From: a gamma proteobacterium symbiont of Ctena orbiculata
GTDB taxonomy: Bacteria; Pseudomonadota; Gammaproteobacteria; Chromatiales; Chromatiaceae
Length of the DNA stretch: 41,713 nucleotides
Direction: 5' to 3'
NCBI GenBank assembly: GCA_003058525.1
Contig: QBVD01000015.1
Location: forward strand, 1 to 41,713
Below the pieces are notes generated by a model. That model saw only the letters and a program-made list of their open reading frames with translations. It had not been told where the DNA came from and ran no database searches. Of this stretch, positions 1 through 8,827 are shown in pieces. The position numbers and the translations under genes are program-made. Position 1 is the first letter of the stretch; every line of letters begins with the position of its first letter.

Positions 1-167
1 CGGTTCTTGAGTTTACAGCCCGTTATGTTGCCGCACTCTGGACAGACATAACCAGTTGGCCAACGAAGTTGGTACAATGCTTTAGCGCATTGAGCATCGG
101 TACCATACTTTTCGAGAAATTCGTGCAAACCAAGGCCTTTTTGAAACTGTATGGCATTCTTTGGCAT
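1..167 (-). CDS. IS1595-family transposase, N-terminal part (runs off window)
   Basis: Reading the reverse strand from an ATG at 167 gives about 55 residues beginning MPKNAIQFQKGLGLHEFLEK, then YGTD, a Tyr-Gln-Leu-Arg-Trp-Pro segment, and a CPEC zinc-ribbon half followed by a further Cys. This is the typical N-terminus of IS1595-type transposases (zinc-ribbon domain ahead of the DDE-type ISXO2 domain). The catalytic domain lies outside the window, so whether the transposase is intact cannot be told. The gene points away from the truncated response regulator at 235, which fits an element inserted there. Family assignment rests on recognising the N-terminal pattern only. Confidence 0.75.
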   Translation of the reverse strand, partial: MPKNAIQFQKGLGLHEFLEKYGTDAQCAKALYQLRWPTGYVCPECGNITGCKLKN

Positions 168-233
168 AATGAAAAATCTCCTGTATTCAGTAGGTTCCAT
201 TATGCGGATACCACAGGCTCAATAGCTGAGCCT
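1..233 (-). mobile_element. Right end of an IS1595-like insertion sequence
   Basis: The transposase start at 167 is followed outward by about 65 nt that include an inverted repeat: AGGCTC at 215-220 pairs with GAGCCT at 228-233, with CCAC and GTGG flanking it. The element tip is probably close to 231-237, because the reading frame of the interrupted regulator resumes there (a stop codon lies at 223-225 and homologous-looking sequence begins about 235). The other end, the second terminal repeat and the target duplication are outside the window, so the exact boundary is an inference. Confidence 0.5.
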
Positions 234-234
234 A

Positions 235-1440
235 GTGGGTAATCAGGTAGATCTATGTCGGGACCGCTGCGGTAAGGATCTCAAACAGCGACTCTATCTG
301 GCTAAGCTTCAGGCAGAGCTGTGCTTGGATATCAAGCGTGTTGACGAAGCCGAAAAGATCTATCAAGAGATTTTGGCGATTCGTAATTTTCCCTGGGCTC
401 GTTTCGGATTGAGCAAGATCGATTTTCTGAAAGACAATCATCACCAGGCGGAGGAGGAATTCAGAGCGCTGATTGAACAAAACCACCTCTACCTCGAGGT
501 CTATGATTGGCTGGTACGGCTGTTGGAGAAGAGAGGGGATACCGAAGAGGCGCAACAACTGTTGCAAGAGGCGGTTGATTTATCCCCCAAAGCGGTTGTC
601 AGGCAAAGGAAGCTTGGACAGCTGGCGGAGTGCAACGGCGATGCCGTCAGAGCTGAGAGGGCCTATCAGGCTGCCGTACGCTGGGGAAGAAATTCGTGTT
701 TTGCCAGTGCTCAGGAATATAGGTGCTTGGCGAATATTTACCAAAACACTGGCCGCAGACCGAAGATGGTAAAGTTGCTCAGTGAAGGGCGTAAACGCTT
801 CAGTCATCAGCCTGCAGACCGTATCCAAATGCTATGCGGCCAGGCGCTGGCGCAACATCATCAGGGCGTGATGAAAGGTCTTGAAATCTATCTTGATGAG
901 ATAGTGCGCCTGGTTGATGAGCATAAAAGGGATGTTACAGCCCATCATTTACTGGATGCTGCCGATGACCTGTTTCAATTGTCAAAATCCGATGAGGCGC
1001 AGGAGCTGTTAAAAGTACTGCTCGGCAATCACCATGATGATGAACACTGGATAGACCGTGTTCGACAACTGATGCTGCAGCATGGCAGGGATCATGCTAT
1101 TGAAGAGTTGGTTTCTATAGCCAGGACTGAATTGCAGCAGATACATATAAAGTGTACCGAACTGCTACGTTCAGACAGGCTGAAGCAGGCGATTACTTTG
1201 CTGAACGACACCATTGAGCGTTATCCAAGGAATAGAACGCTGATGTTGATGGCGGCGGGTGCAATGATCAATTACATGCGTGTTAACGGTATTGATCCAG
1301 GTTACCATTTCAGGTGCCGATTCTCGCTTAACCGATTGCTTGAAAGGGATAACCAGGATTCAGATGCGGGCCGCTTTCTTGATATGTTGAATAAGATTAC
1401 ACCGGTTTCAGTTGAGGAGGGTCTTGGTGGACAGAATTAA
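235..1440 (+). pseudogene. Receiver-TPR response regulator, 5'-truncated (TPR part only)
   Basis: The 401 codons encode helical TPR-like repeats: paired helices with A/G/Y/F spacing such as AEKIYQEILAIRNFPWARFGL, then RAERAYQAAVRWGRNSC. This matches the C-terminal half of gammaproteobacterial response regulators that carry a CheY-like receiver followed by TPRs. The receiver domain (about 130 residues with the phospho-acceptor Asp) is absent. An in-frame TAG lies at 223-225, only a GTG at 235 can start the frame, and no ribosome site precedes it. The upstream neighbour is the end of an IS1595-like element. I infer insertion removed the 5' part. The 3' end overlaps the histidine kinase gene by 14 nt, consistent with a former regulator-kinase operon. 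A residual TPR-only protein could still be made. Confidence 0.65.
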
Positions 1441-2131
1441 GAGTGACAGGGATGGGGTCGATCTAAAATCGGCTTTTGCAATGGTGTCTCATGACATAAA
1501 AAACTCACTTGGAATATTACTCAAGTTCATCGGTACGATTTCAGAGAGCAGTGAGATGGCAGGGTGTGCCGAAATTCGACAATGCGCTGATATGGAATAT
1601 GAGGTGCGCAGGATCAATAACAATCTGGTTAAGTTGTTGACCCTGTTCAAGGTCGAGGAGGGGGTGTATCTGTTGAATGTGGATGCCCATTCAGTCAAGG
1701 ATTTTCTTGACGAGGCACTGCTGGAGCATGCTGTCATAATGAGGCAAAAGGGGATCGAGTGCGATATCGAGTGTGACCACGACCTGTATTGGTATTTCGA
1801 CAGAAATCTGATGATGGGTGTTATGGGGAATGCGATCAGCAATGCCTTGCGTTATACCGGTGATAGAATTCTACTGACTGCGGATGCGTCGCCTCATGGT
1901 TTGACTATTGGGGTCGAGGACAATGGCGAGGGATTTCCCAGTAATATGCTGGCACAACAAAGCGGATTCATGAATCCTGAGTCGGGCTTTATCACCAATA
2001 ATACCGGCTTAGGACTCTTTTTTACCCAGACTGTGCTGGATCTGCATCAGCATGACGGAGTTCGTGGCCGTGTTGAGTTGGCAAATCGTGCAGATGCTGG
2101 CGGAGGCATCTTCTCAGTACTGTTACCCTAG
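1427..2131 (+). CDS. Cytoplasmic sensor histidine kinase (HisKA-like/HATPase)
   Basis: The 234-aa product has an H-box-like SHDIKNSLG near residue 20, an N-box (NAISNALRYT), a G1 box (VEDNGEGFP) and a G2 box (NTGLGLFFTQT). It is therefore a minimal histidine kinase made of dimerisation and ATPase domains, with no membrane segment or sensor domain. The GTG at 1427 is chosen because a perfect GAGGAGG (1414-1420) sits 6 nt upstream; a TTG at 1412 is in frame but lies on that site. It overlaps the TPR regulator gene upstream, its probable partner, whose receiver domain appears lost. Its stop codon TAG (2129-2131) is formed at the junction with the repeat element at 2131, so a few native C-terminal residues may have been replaced, although the end (IFSVLLP) is usual for HATPase domains. 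Confidence 0.85.
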   Translation: MDRIKSDRDGVDLKSAFAMVSHDIKNSLGILLKFIGTISESSEMAGCAEIRQCADMEYEVRRINNNLVKLLTLFKVEEGVYLLNVDAHSVKDFLDEALLEHAVIMRQKGIECDIECDHDLYWYFDRNLMMGVMGNAISNALRYTGDRILLTADASPHGLTIGVEDNGEGFPSNMLAQQSGFMNPESGFITNNTGLGLFFTQTVLDLHQHDGVRGRVELANRADAGGGIFSVLLP

Positions 2132-2394
2132 GGCCTGTTAACACTAATCGGATGTGCTCTGTTGGGCCTGAAAAATCGCCAATCAAGGCGCGAGGAGAGA
2201 GGTTTGGTCACTCCAAATGAACGACGAGCAACGCCGAGTGGCGTTTTTCAGGCCCAACCCGAAGGGCTGGGTCTGTTTTTGCACCCAGCGGCGTTATCAT
2301 TCGCTCATGTAGAATAACTACACCACGCTCATTCTGCCTTGCTGGGCACAAAAACAGACCCAGCAGAGCACATCCGATTAGTGTTAACAGGCCC
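2131..2394. repeat. 264-bp inverted-repeat element, copy 1
   Basis: The element starts GGGCCTGTTAACACTAATC and ends with the exact inverted complement, flanked by TA on each side (2129-2130 and 2395-2396) or, read as a 4-bp site, by CTAG on both sides. Two long internal hairpins are visible: one from GTTGGGCCTGAAAAA near 2163 to its complement ending in GGCCCAAC near 2257, and one from GCTGGGTCTG near 2268 to CAGACCCAGC near 2365. Copies occur at 8828 and 41468 in the opposite internal orientation. No transposase is encoded, so it is a MITE-like non-autonomous element or a structured repeat. The flanking TA suggests an IS630/mariner-like or IS5-like mobilising enzyme; which of these is unknown. 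Confidence 0.9.
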
Positions 2395-2451
2395 TAGGGA
2401 TTCGTAGATGATTGGTGGCTGATCACTCAACACTGGAAGTTCAGTCCGTTA

Positions 2452-3726
2452 CTAACCGGGTTGTTTGATTTTATCCTGTAACTCCTCTATTTCCGACGAG
2501 GTGCTTGCATTATGGTCATGGGCGTCATATTCAATGCGGTTTCGTCCCAGCTGCTTACTACGGTAAAGTGCGTCGTCTGCCCGCTTGATTAATTTATATT
2601 GGGATGGATAGTCATGAACCTCGGTGGCCACTCCAATGCTCAGGGTAAGATGTTCACCGACAGGCGAGTTGGGATGAGGTATGGCTAAGGCGGCAATTTC
2701 CTGTTTGATGCGCCTGGCAACTTTTTCTCCGCCGCTTAAATCCGTATTGGGTAGAATTATAATGAACTCTTCTCCCCCGTAGCGCGCGCACAGATCGCCG
2801 CCACGTTGTAGTGACGAATGGATTGTTTTCGCCACTTTTACAAGACATTCATCACCCTCCAAGTGGCCGAGGGAGTCATTGTAAAGCTTGAAATAATCAA
2901 TATCACAGATCATCAGTGTCAATGGGGTTGAGTTGCGGCTGGCGCGACGGTATTCGGTAAGTAGTCGGTCGATAAAATGACGGCGGTTCGGAATGCCGGT
3001 CAGCGCATCGATGATTGCTTGCTGATGCATTTTTTTGTAGCTTGCGGATAGCTTTTGAGAGAGATTGGTGATTAACGCTATGCCGATCATGCCTATAACG
3101 ATGTGGCCAATAACCAATCCCCAGATTGGAGCTGTATTGACATCGGGAATTGTGACGCTGATACCCCCGCGTATTTCTCCTTCTTCATACCCCTGCTTTT
3201 CATGACAGCGAAGACAAGCGCGAGTGGTAACCAAGGGGGGCATGTAGAAGAAACGCAATCCGTTTTGATCCTCAATCAAGTGGCTGTATTCTTGTGTGTC
3301 ACCGGTCTCGAACATGAGAAGCGCTTCCCGTTCCAGGTCGGTTGGTTGGTTACTTGCGCGGATCGGGTTAAGACTGGTGATGTGTAACTGGATGCCGTTG
3401 TTATGCGCAGCGAGTTCCGATATTTGCCGGGTCATATAGGCTGGATTGATCAGGGTTAAGGTCAGTTCATCGCTTACCGCAATATCCCGGTTATCGATAT
3501 CGAGATATTCGTTGGGCGGGGTGGATTCGGAGACGGGCACATAGACACCGCCGTGACTGGCACTCCAATCTCTGACCAGCTTGATATGGTCAAACATCAG
3601 GCGAGCGGCATCTTTCAGAAAATGGTGATGTTCATCTTGAGTGTGTTTGACGTTCCAGCCGAGAGAGATCAGCACCACCAAGCTCCAAGCGGTCAGAAGG
3701 ATGATAGCTAATCTTTTAGAGTTCAA
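2452..3726 (-). CDS. Membrane diguanylate cyclase with Tll0287-like c-haem sensor domain
   Basis: The 424-aa protein has a membrane helix at about 7-24, a periplasmic domain of DUF3365/Tll0287-like type with a CLRCH c-type haem motif at 171-175, a second membrane helix at about 201-221, and a C-terminal GGDEF domain. The active motif is GGEEF (317-321), and an RxxD inhibitory site (RGGD, 308-311) lies exactly five residues ahead, so it should make c-di-GMP with product inhibition. The haem motif just before the second helix suggests sensing of redox state or a gaseous ligand in the periplasm. It stands alone, between a repeat element and the divergent argG. Confidence 0.9.
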   Translation of the reverse strand: MNSKRLAIILLTAWSLVVLISLGWNVKHTQDEHHHFLKDAARLMFDHIKLVRDWSASHGGVYVPVSESTPPNEYLDIDNRDIAVSDELTLTLINPAYMTRQISELAAHNNGIQLHITSLNPIRASNQPTDLEREALLMFETGDTQEYSHLIEDQNGLRFFYMPPLVTTRACLRCHEKQGYEEGEIRGGISVTIPDVNTAPIWGLVIGHIVIGMIGIALITNLSQKLSASYKKMHQQAIIDALTGIPNRRHFIDRLLTEYRRASRNSTPLTLMICDIDYFKLYNDSLGHLEGDECLVKVAKTIHSSLQRGGDLCARYGGEEFIIILPNTDLSGGEKVARRIKQEIAALAIPHPNSPVGEHLTLSIGVATEVHDYPSQYKLIKRADDALYRSKQLGRNRIEYDAHDHNASTSSEIEELQDKIKQPG

Positions 3727-3830
3727 AAGCTTTCGCCGTTAGCGCTATTCAGTGCACAGATGAAAATTGAGGGGTAAGTCAGGTGGAGTATAGCAGCTAA
3801 TAAGTCTTTAATTTTAAGATGTAATTTGGT

Positions 3831-3844
3831 CGAATATGTATTCA
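3831..3844. promoter_or_regulatory. Possible ArgR box upstream of argG
   Basis: The segment CGAATATGTATTCA resembles the ARG-box core TGAAT-N4-ATTCA with one mismatch in the left half and one G in the AT-rich centre. It lies about 95 bp before the argG start and about 50 bp before a TATAAT hexamer. Only one box is seen, whereas known ArgR operators usually have two, so the call is tentative. Confidence 0.3.
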
Positions 3845-3896
3845 CCGTCCGCACCTGTCGGGTGCTTCGCGACATATCATCTGATTCAAGATGGGT

Positions 3897-3902
3897 TATA
3901 AT
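3897..3902 (+). promoter_or_regulatory. Likely -10 element of argG promoter
   Basis: A perfect TATAAT sits 37 nt upstream of the argG start codon. The expected -35 position (about 3873-3880) has only a weak match, so the promoter may depend on an activator or an extended contact. Confidence 0.45.
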
Positions 3903-3939
3903 GGGCTGTTTCAAAAGCATCTTTTCTGGGAGATAGCAG

Positions 3940-5160
3940 ATGTCGAAAGATGGCATTAAGAAGGTGGTTCTGGCTTACTCGGGCGGTCTCGATACATCGA
4001 TTATCGTCAAGTGGCTGCAGGATGAGTATCAGTGTGAGGTAGTGACCTTTACTGCGGATATCGGGCAAGGTGAGGAAGTGGAGCCTGTGCGCGCCAAGGC
4101 TGAGGCGGCAGGTATCAGGGAGATCTACATAGAGGACCTTAAAGAGGAGTTCGCCCTTGACTATGTGTTCCCGATGTTTCGCGCCAATGCCATCTATGAG
4201 GGTGAGTATCTGCTGGGGACCTCAATAGCAAGGCCTCTGATCGCCAAGCGCCTGATAGAAATCGCCAACGAGACCGGAGCAGACGCCATCTCCCACGGCG
4301 CCACCGGCAAAGGCAACGATCAGGTGCGTTTTGAATTGGGCGCCTATGCATTGCGGCCCGATATCAAGATCATCGCGCCATGGCGTGAGTGGGATCTAAA
4401 TTCCCGGGAAAAGCTCTTGGCCTATGCAGAGGCCAATGGAATCTCAATCGAGATGAAGCGGGAGGGCAAGAAATCACCCTATTCGATGGATGCCAATCTG
4501 CTCCACATCTCCTATGAAGGGTATGACCTTGAAGATCCGTGGAATGAGCCCGGCAGCGATATGTGGCGTTGGACGGTCTCCCCGGAAGAGGCCCCTAACC
4601 GGACAACCTATGTCGAGATCGGGTTTGAAAACGGTGACCCGGTCTCCATTGACGGCGAGAAGCTTTCCGCGGCGGCACTGTTATTGAAACTCAACCAGTT
4701 GGGTGGTGAAAATGGTATCGGGCGAGCCGATATTGTGGAGAATCGCTATGTGGGCATGAAGTCGCGCGGCTGTTACGAGACGCCCGGTGGCACGATTCTG
4801 CTCAAGGCGCACCGTGCCATGGAGTCGTTGACCCTGGACCGGGAAGCCGCGCATATGAAGGATGAGTTGATGCCCCGGTATGCCAAGCTGGTCTACAACG
4901 GTTACTGGTTCACGCCGGAAAGGGAGATGTTGCAGGCCGCTATCGATCACACTCAACAGGTGGTCAATGGTGTGGTGAGAGTCAAGCTCTACAAGGGCAA
5001 TGTGGACATTGTCGGGCGTCGCTCCAATACCAATAGTCTGTTCGATGAGTCGATTGCCACATTTGAAGACGACGCCGGGGCCTACAACCAACAGGATGCG
5101 GAGGGGTTTATCAAGCTCAATGCCCTGCGCCTGCGGGTAGCCGCCTCGAAGAAAAAGTAG
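3940..5160 (+). CDS. argG: Argininosuccinate synthase
   Basis: The 406-aa enzyme ligates citrulline and aspartate using ATP, the penultimate step of arginine synthesis, in the cytoplasm. The N-terminal P-loop-like AYSGGLDTS (about residues 11-19) is the signature ATP-pyrophosphatase motif. Other family segments are the [15 protein letters not shown] stretch and the citrulline-binding region with [16 protein letters not shown]. Length is normal for the family. ATG at 3940 follows a GGGAG site. It is transcribed alone, with a terminator immediately downstream; argA and argE are 11-14 kb away. Confidence 0.98.
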   Translation: MSKDGIKKVVLAYSGGLDTSIIVKWLQDEYQCEVVTFTADIGQGEEVEPVRAKAEAAGIREIYIEDLKEEFALDYVFPMFRANAIYEGEYLLGTSIARPLIAKRLIEIANETGADAISHGATGKGNDQVRFELGAYALRPDIKIIAPWREWDLNSREKLLAYAEANGISIEMKREGKKSPYSMDANLLHISYEGYDLEDPWNEPGSDMWRWTVSPEEAPNRTTYVEIGFENGDPVSIDGEKLSAAALLLKLNQLGGENGIGRADIVENRYVGMKSRGCYETPGGTILLKAHRAMESLTLDREAAHMKDELMPRYAKLVYNGYWFTPEREMLQAAIDHTQQVVNGVVRVKLYKGNVDIVGRRSNTNSLFDESIATFEDDAGAYNQQDAEGFIKLNALRLRVAASKKK

Positions 5161-5183
5161 CACCCCGACCTGTCTTTATGAAT

Positions 5184-5219
5184 AAGGCCGGGTATTATCG
5201 GATGCTTGGCCTTTTTTTA
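5184..5219 (+). terminator. Rho-independent terminator after argG
   Basis: AAGGCC (5184-5189) pairs with GGCCTT (5208-5213), and the stem is followed by a run of T to 5218. It lies 24 nt after the argG stop codon. Confidence 0.75.
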
Positions 5220-5557
5220 TTTCTTTCAGAGTGTTGTGGCTGTGGTTGCCGCAGTTCCCACCTTCGTATGTAAATTCCATTCAATGCGGAGATCGTCAAT
5301 ACAGGGGGAGGCTCACTGTCCATTTGGATACCTTCCCGCAAGATGCCGTGCATAGAATCACTATGTGGAGCCTGTATAACAATTTTACAATTGGTTTTGC
5401 AGAGTGGGTTGTATACCAACAAAATCAATCATCTACGAAAAGAGCAGAGTGGCCGCTGGTTTAAGAAACCGTAGTCTCAGCCGATACCATTGGGTATGTC
5501 GTTTCGACTCCCATAGTCAATTTAGGGGGGAAATCAATCAATGATCGGAAATATTCG
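5220..5557. other. Intergenic region between argG and the peroxidase gene
   Basis: No convincing gene. It holds an inverted repeat, ATTGGTTTTG (5390-5399) with CAAAATCAAT (5420-5429), of unknown role. A strong Shine-Dalgarno-like AGGGGGG (5524-5530) is followed at 5541 by an ATG that opens a 12-codon frame (MIGNIRCREYLY, stop at 5579). This frame overlaps the real start of the peroxidase at 5558, so it may be a translationally coupled leader or chance. Confidence 0.5.
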
Positions 5558-6499
5558 ATGCCGAGAGTATTTATACTAAGTCTCCTTTTACTGGCATCGC
5601 ACCTGCCCAATCAGACCATGGCCCTGCAACCCCTGCAGCCATTGCCTCAAGAAGTGGCCTATGACGAAGGCAAGGCACGATTGGGCAAGCGCCTGTTTTT
5701 CGATACCCTGCTCTCCAAGGACCGCAGTGTGTCCTGCGCCACCTGCCACGACCCCGATCACGGCGGCGCCGAGCCTCGCGAGGTCTCCATTGGGATCGGA
5801 AACCAGAAGGGCACACTGAATGCGCCGACGGTTTACAACACCTATTACAATTTCAGGCAGTTCTGGGATGGCCGCGCCCTTGACCTGAAAGAACAGGCAG
5901 CCGGTCCTCTGCACAACCCTATAGAAATGGCTATGACGGCTGAGGAGGTAGAGCAGCGTCTCAACGATCATGCCGAATATCCGCTGCTTTTTTCAAGCGT
6001 CTATCATCAGTCTCGTGTCAGGTTCGAAGATGTCACCGATGCCATCGCTGAGTTCGAGAAGGCCCTGTTTACACCGGACAGCCCTTTCGATCGCTACCTG
6101 AGAGGTGAAATTGAACTGGCGGCGGATGAAAAAGAGGGTTATCTGTTGTTCAGAACCATGGGTTGCGTGACCTGCCATAACGGTATCAATCTGGGCGGGA
6201 ATTCGTATCAATATATCGGTGCGGTCAATCCGCTTGAGAAAGACGTTGAGGCCGGTGACCTCTATGCCCGTACCGGCGATCCCTTCGATCGCAACCGGTT
6301 CAAGGTGCCGAGCCTGCGTAATATTGAACTCACCTCACCCTATCTGCACGACGGCAGCAAAAGCACGCTGGGCGAAACGCTGGCGACCATGGCCTTCCAT
6401 AATCTGGGGTTTGATCTCACAGCGGAGGAGAACCGCCTGCTGACCGCTTTTCTCAAGACGCTCACCGGCAAACGACCTGCGATACTGGAGTCGCCGTGA
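5558..6499 (+). CDS. Di-haem cytochrome c peroxidase (CCP/MauG family)
   Basis: The 313-aa product has a signal peptide (about residues 1-22, hydrophobic LSLLLLASHL, cut after TMA) and two c-type haem motifs, CATCH near residue 56 and CVTCH near residue 206. Conserved family features are LGKRLFFDTLLSKDRSVSCATC, NAPTVYN and the C-terminal SPYLHDGS. It would reduce periplasmic hydrogen peroxide with electrons from a small cytochrome. Length is near the family norm. The stop overlaps the start of the downstream GGDEF-EAL gene by 4 nt (GTGA), so the two are translationally coupled, linking the peroxidase to c-di-GMP turnover. ATG 5558 is 27 nt from the best ribosome site, which is unusual. Confidence 0.92.
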   Translation: MPRVFILSLLLLASHLPNQTMALQPLQPLPQEVAYDEGKARLGKRLFFDTLLSKDRSVSCATCHDPDHGGAEPREVSIGIGNQKGTLNAPTVYNTYYNFRQFWDGRALDLKEQAAGPLHNPIEMAMTAEEVEQRLNDHAEYPLLFSSVYHQSRVRFEDVTDAIAEFEKALFTPDSPFDRYLRGEIELAADEKEGYLLFRTMGCVTCHNGINLGGNSYQYIGAVNPLEKDVEAGDLYARTGDPFDRNRFKVPSLRNIELTSPYLHDGSKSTLGETLATMAFHNLGFDLTAEENRLLTAFLKTLTGKRPAILESP

Positions 6500-8586
6500 G
6501 GCTTCAATTCAAGATCTATGTGGCATTGATTCTCGCCCTGCTGGCGGGATTGACCTTTTTTTATTCCAAGTCACGAACTGATACGTTGCTGTCAGGTCAT
6601 AATCAGCTCATCCATAATCTGGCGGAGATGGAGCTGTTGAACAAGCGTGTGGATGAAGAGATCTGGAGCACCGCCTACCGTCTTTATCACAATTATGATG
6701 AGGTGCACCGACTGATAAAGGAGATCAGGGATTTGGGGGGAAATATACGCCTCCTGGAGTTCCTTGCTTCAGCGGAATATCAACCTTTCTGGGAAAAGTT
6801 AGACAAATTCGGCCAACTGTTGGAGCAAAAGGAACAGGCCATCATCCGTTACGCCACACTCAATTCCCTGGTCAAGAACTCGGTCTCCCATGTGCCGGGA
6901 CTGACGCATCGCTACATAAAGAATTTCGTCAATGAAGACCAGGCGTACGTGGAGGACCTGTCGCAAGCGACCTCCCTTGTGTTTCTAGCCAGCAATGCTA
7001 TGGATGCCGAGCTGCTGACCGGATTCAAGGAGGTGCTGCAAAGGCTGCAAGACAAGGAATTTGCCGATCCGGATAGAAAACGATTCAATCGAGTGTTTCT
7101 GTCGCATGCCCGAATCGTCGACAGATACCTGGCTCAGTACATACCGGTTTTTACGGGAATTCTCGATATCCCCATCGATAAAGCCCTGCATGGCGCCAGT
7201 GAGCTGTTTCTCGATATCAGTAAACGGCAGGCAGAGAGTGTCCATCTTTGGTCACTGTTGATCACGCTTGCTTTCATCGCTTCTCTTGGCATGATCGTCG
7301 TTTTTTTGATCAATCTGGACAGGCGGCACAGGGAGTTGTCGGTCTTACATACCGCACTTGAGCAGGGTGCAACCATCGACCATCTGACCGGTTTACAAAA
7401 CCGTTTCGCCTTCGAGCGTTCACTCAATGCGGATACAGAACAGGCGCTGATTATTATCAATATCGATGGTTTCAAACATATTAATAACTTTTACGGTCAT
7501 GAGGCCGGAGACAGTATTCTTGTGCAGATGGCAGCGGTTTTACAGTCTGCCCTTGCACTGTCGGAGCATGGACTGTTCCGTCTCGGCGGTGATGATTTTG
7601 GTGTTCTTGTCGAAGGTGGAACGGATGATCCGGAAATGCTCGCTCGTAAACTGATACGGACAATGGAACATACGCTTTTTAGCTTTGACGACAATCCGGT
7701 ACCGATTAATGTGACTGCCGGCCTGTCAACAACCGCCCCACTACTGGAAACGGCCAATCTGACACTCAACCAGATCAAACGTACCCGGATGAAATTTCTT
7801 GCCTACGATCCTGATGTGGGTCAAAAGGCCAGGATGAGAGACAATCTGAGTATGATCCGCGTATTGAAAGAGGCGATCAACAATGATGCGGTCATACCCT
7901 ATTTCATGCCGATCATGAATAATCGCAGTCAGTGTATTGAACATTACGAGTGTCTGGTTCGTGTCATGACCGAGGATGGTACGCTTCTACTGCCCGATGA
8001 ATTTCTGTCTGTTGCGAGAGAGGGGCGTCTGAATGCGGATCTGACACGGATCATGATTGAAAAGAGCTTTAAGGCATTTGCCGATACTGAGCTTGAGTTT
8101 TCGGTCAATCTTGCAATTGAGGATATTCTTGATCCGGAGGTGACCGATTTCCTGTTCCATCGACTTGAACAGTCACCCGGTATAGGACGGCGTCTCACTC
8201 TGGAGATACTGGAGAGTGAAGAGGTCAAAAGCTACGAAGCGATAGCGGATTTCGTCAGACGCTCGGCAGACTACGAATGCAGGATAGCTATCGATGATTT
8301 CGGCAGCGGTTACTCAAACCTGCGCCATCTATTGGAACTGAATATTCATACGCTGAAAATCGATGGGTCGCTGATACGGAACATCATGGAGGATCCGCAT
8401 GCCGCGCAGGCCATTCAGGCAATCACCACGCTTGCGCATAAAATCGGTATCACTTCGATAGTTGCAGAATATGTATGTTCAAAAGAGATCCAGGCTCGGG
8501 TCAGCGAAATGGGGATTGAGTATTCACAGGGATTCTATATCGGTCAGCCCCTGCCTCATTTACTTGAGCTGTCGAAGCTGGATTGA
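6496..8586 (+). CDS. Membrane GGDEF-EAL protein (likely c-di-GMP phosphodiesterase)
   Basis: The 696-aa protein has an N-terminal membrane helix (about 5-25), a helical periplasmic sensor region of about 225 residues resembling the DAHL type (NKRVDEEIWSTAYRLYHNYD), a second helix (about 252-274), a GGDEF domain and an EAL domain. The cyclase motif is GGDDF rather than GG(D/E)EF and lacks an RxxD site, so cyclase activity is doubtful. The EAL part keeps catalytic positions: ECLVR, the Asn of SVNLAIED, Glu of LEILESEE, IDDFGSGYSN, LKIDG, VAE and the C-terminal QGFYIGQPLP. It is therefore probably a phosphodiesterase. Its GTG start overlaps the peroxidase stop, implying shared regulation and perhaps sensing of peroxidase status. 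Confidence 0.9.
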   Translation: MRLQFKIYVALILALLAGLTFFYSKSRTDTLLSGHNQLIHNLAEMELLNKRVDEEIWSTAYRLYHNYDEVHRLIKEIRDLGGNIRLLEFLASAEYQPFWEKLDKFGQLLEQKEQAIIRYATLNSLVKNSVSHVPGLTHRYIKNFVNEDQAYVEDLSQATSLVFLASNAMDAELLTGFKEVLQRLQDKEFADPDRKRFNRVFLSHARIVDRYLAQYIPVFTGILDIPIDKALHGASELFLDISKRQAESVHLWSLLITLAFIASLGMIVVFLINLDRRHRELSVLHTALEQGATIDHLTGLQNRFAFERSLNADTEQALIIINIDGFKHINNFYGHEAGDSILVQMAAVLQSALALSEHGLFRLGGDDFGVLVEGGTDDPEMLARKLIRTMEHTLFSFDDNPVPINVTAGLSTTAPLLETANLTLNQIKRTRMKFLAYDPDVGQKARMRDNLSMIRVLKEAINNDAVIPYFMPIMNNRSQCIEHYECLVRVMTEDGTLLLPDEFLSVAREGRLNADLTRIMIEKSFKAFADTELEFSVNLAIEDILDPEVTDFLFHRLEQSPGIGRRLTLEILESEEVKSYEAIADFVRRSADYECRIAIDDFGSGYSNLRHLLELNIHTLKIDGSLIRNIMEDPHAAQAIQAITTLAHKIGITSIVAEYVCSKEIQARVSEMGIEYSQGFYIGQPLPHLLELSKLD

Positions 8587-8827
8587 ACACTCTCGGCTAT
8601 CCACTCTACCTCTCCCCAGCAGAGGGCCTTGTAAAAGCAAGCCGCTAATAGACGCAAATCTTAATCAGTTCGCAAATGAGCACAATTTTTGTGTTTTTTA
8701 TCTATCCCATATGGAGCGGCAGGTTAGGGGCTGTGTTGAAACATGTTGTACAGCAAATAGATATCTTACGTTTATTCGCGTTCATTTGCGGACATAAACA
8801 ACATTCGCGAGTATTCGCGGTTTACTA
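8587..8827. other. Intergenic region after GGDEF-EAL gene
   Basis: No gene. It contains AT-rich sequence with recurring CGCAAAT/ATTCGCG words in both orientations (8660-8820), like decayed short repeats common in gammaproteobacterial intergenic DNA, and a weak CACAATTTTTGTG hairpin near 8680 followed by T residues that could end transcription. Confidence 0.4.

Noticed and set aside
4681-5163. 160-codon frame antisense to argG
   Set aside because: It lies wholly within argG, which is certain, and shows no recognisable domain or ribosome site.
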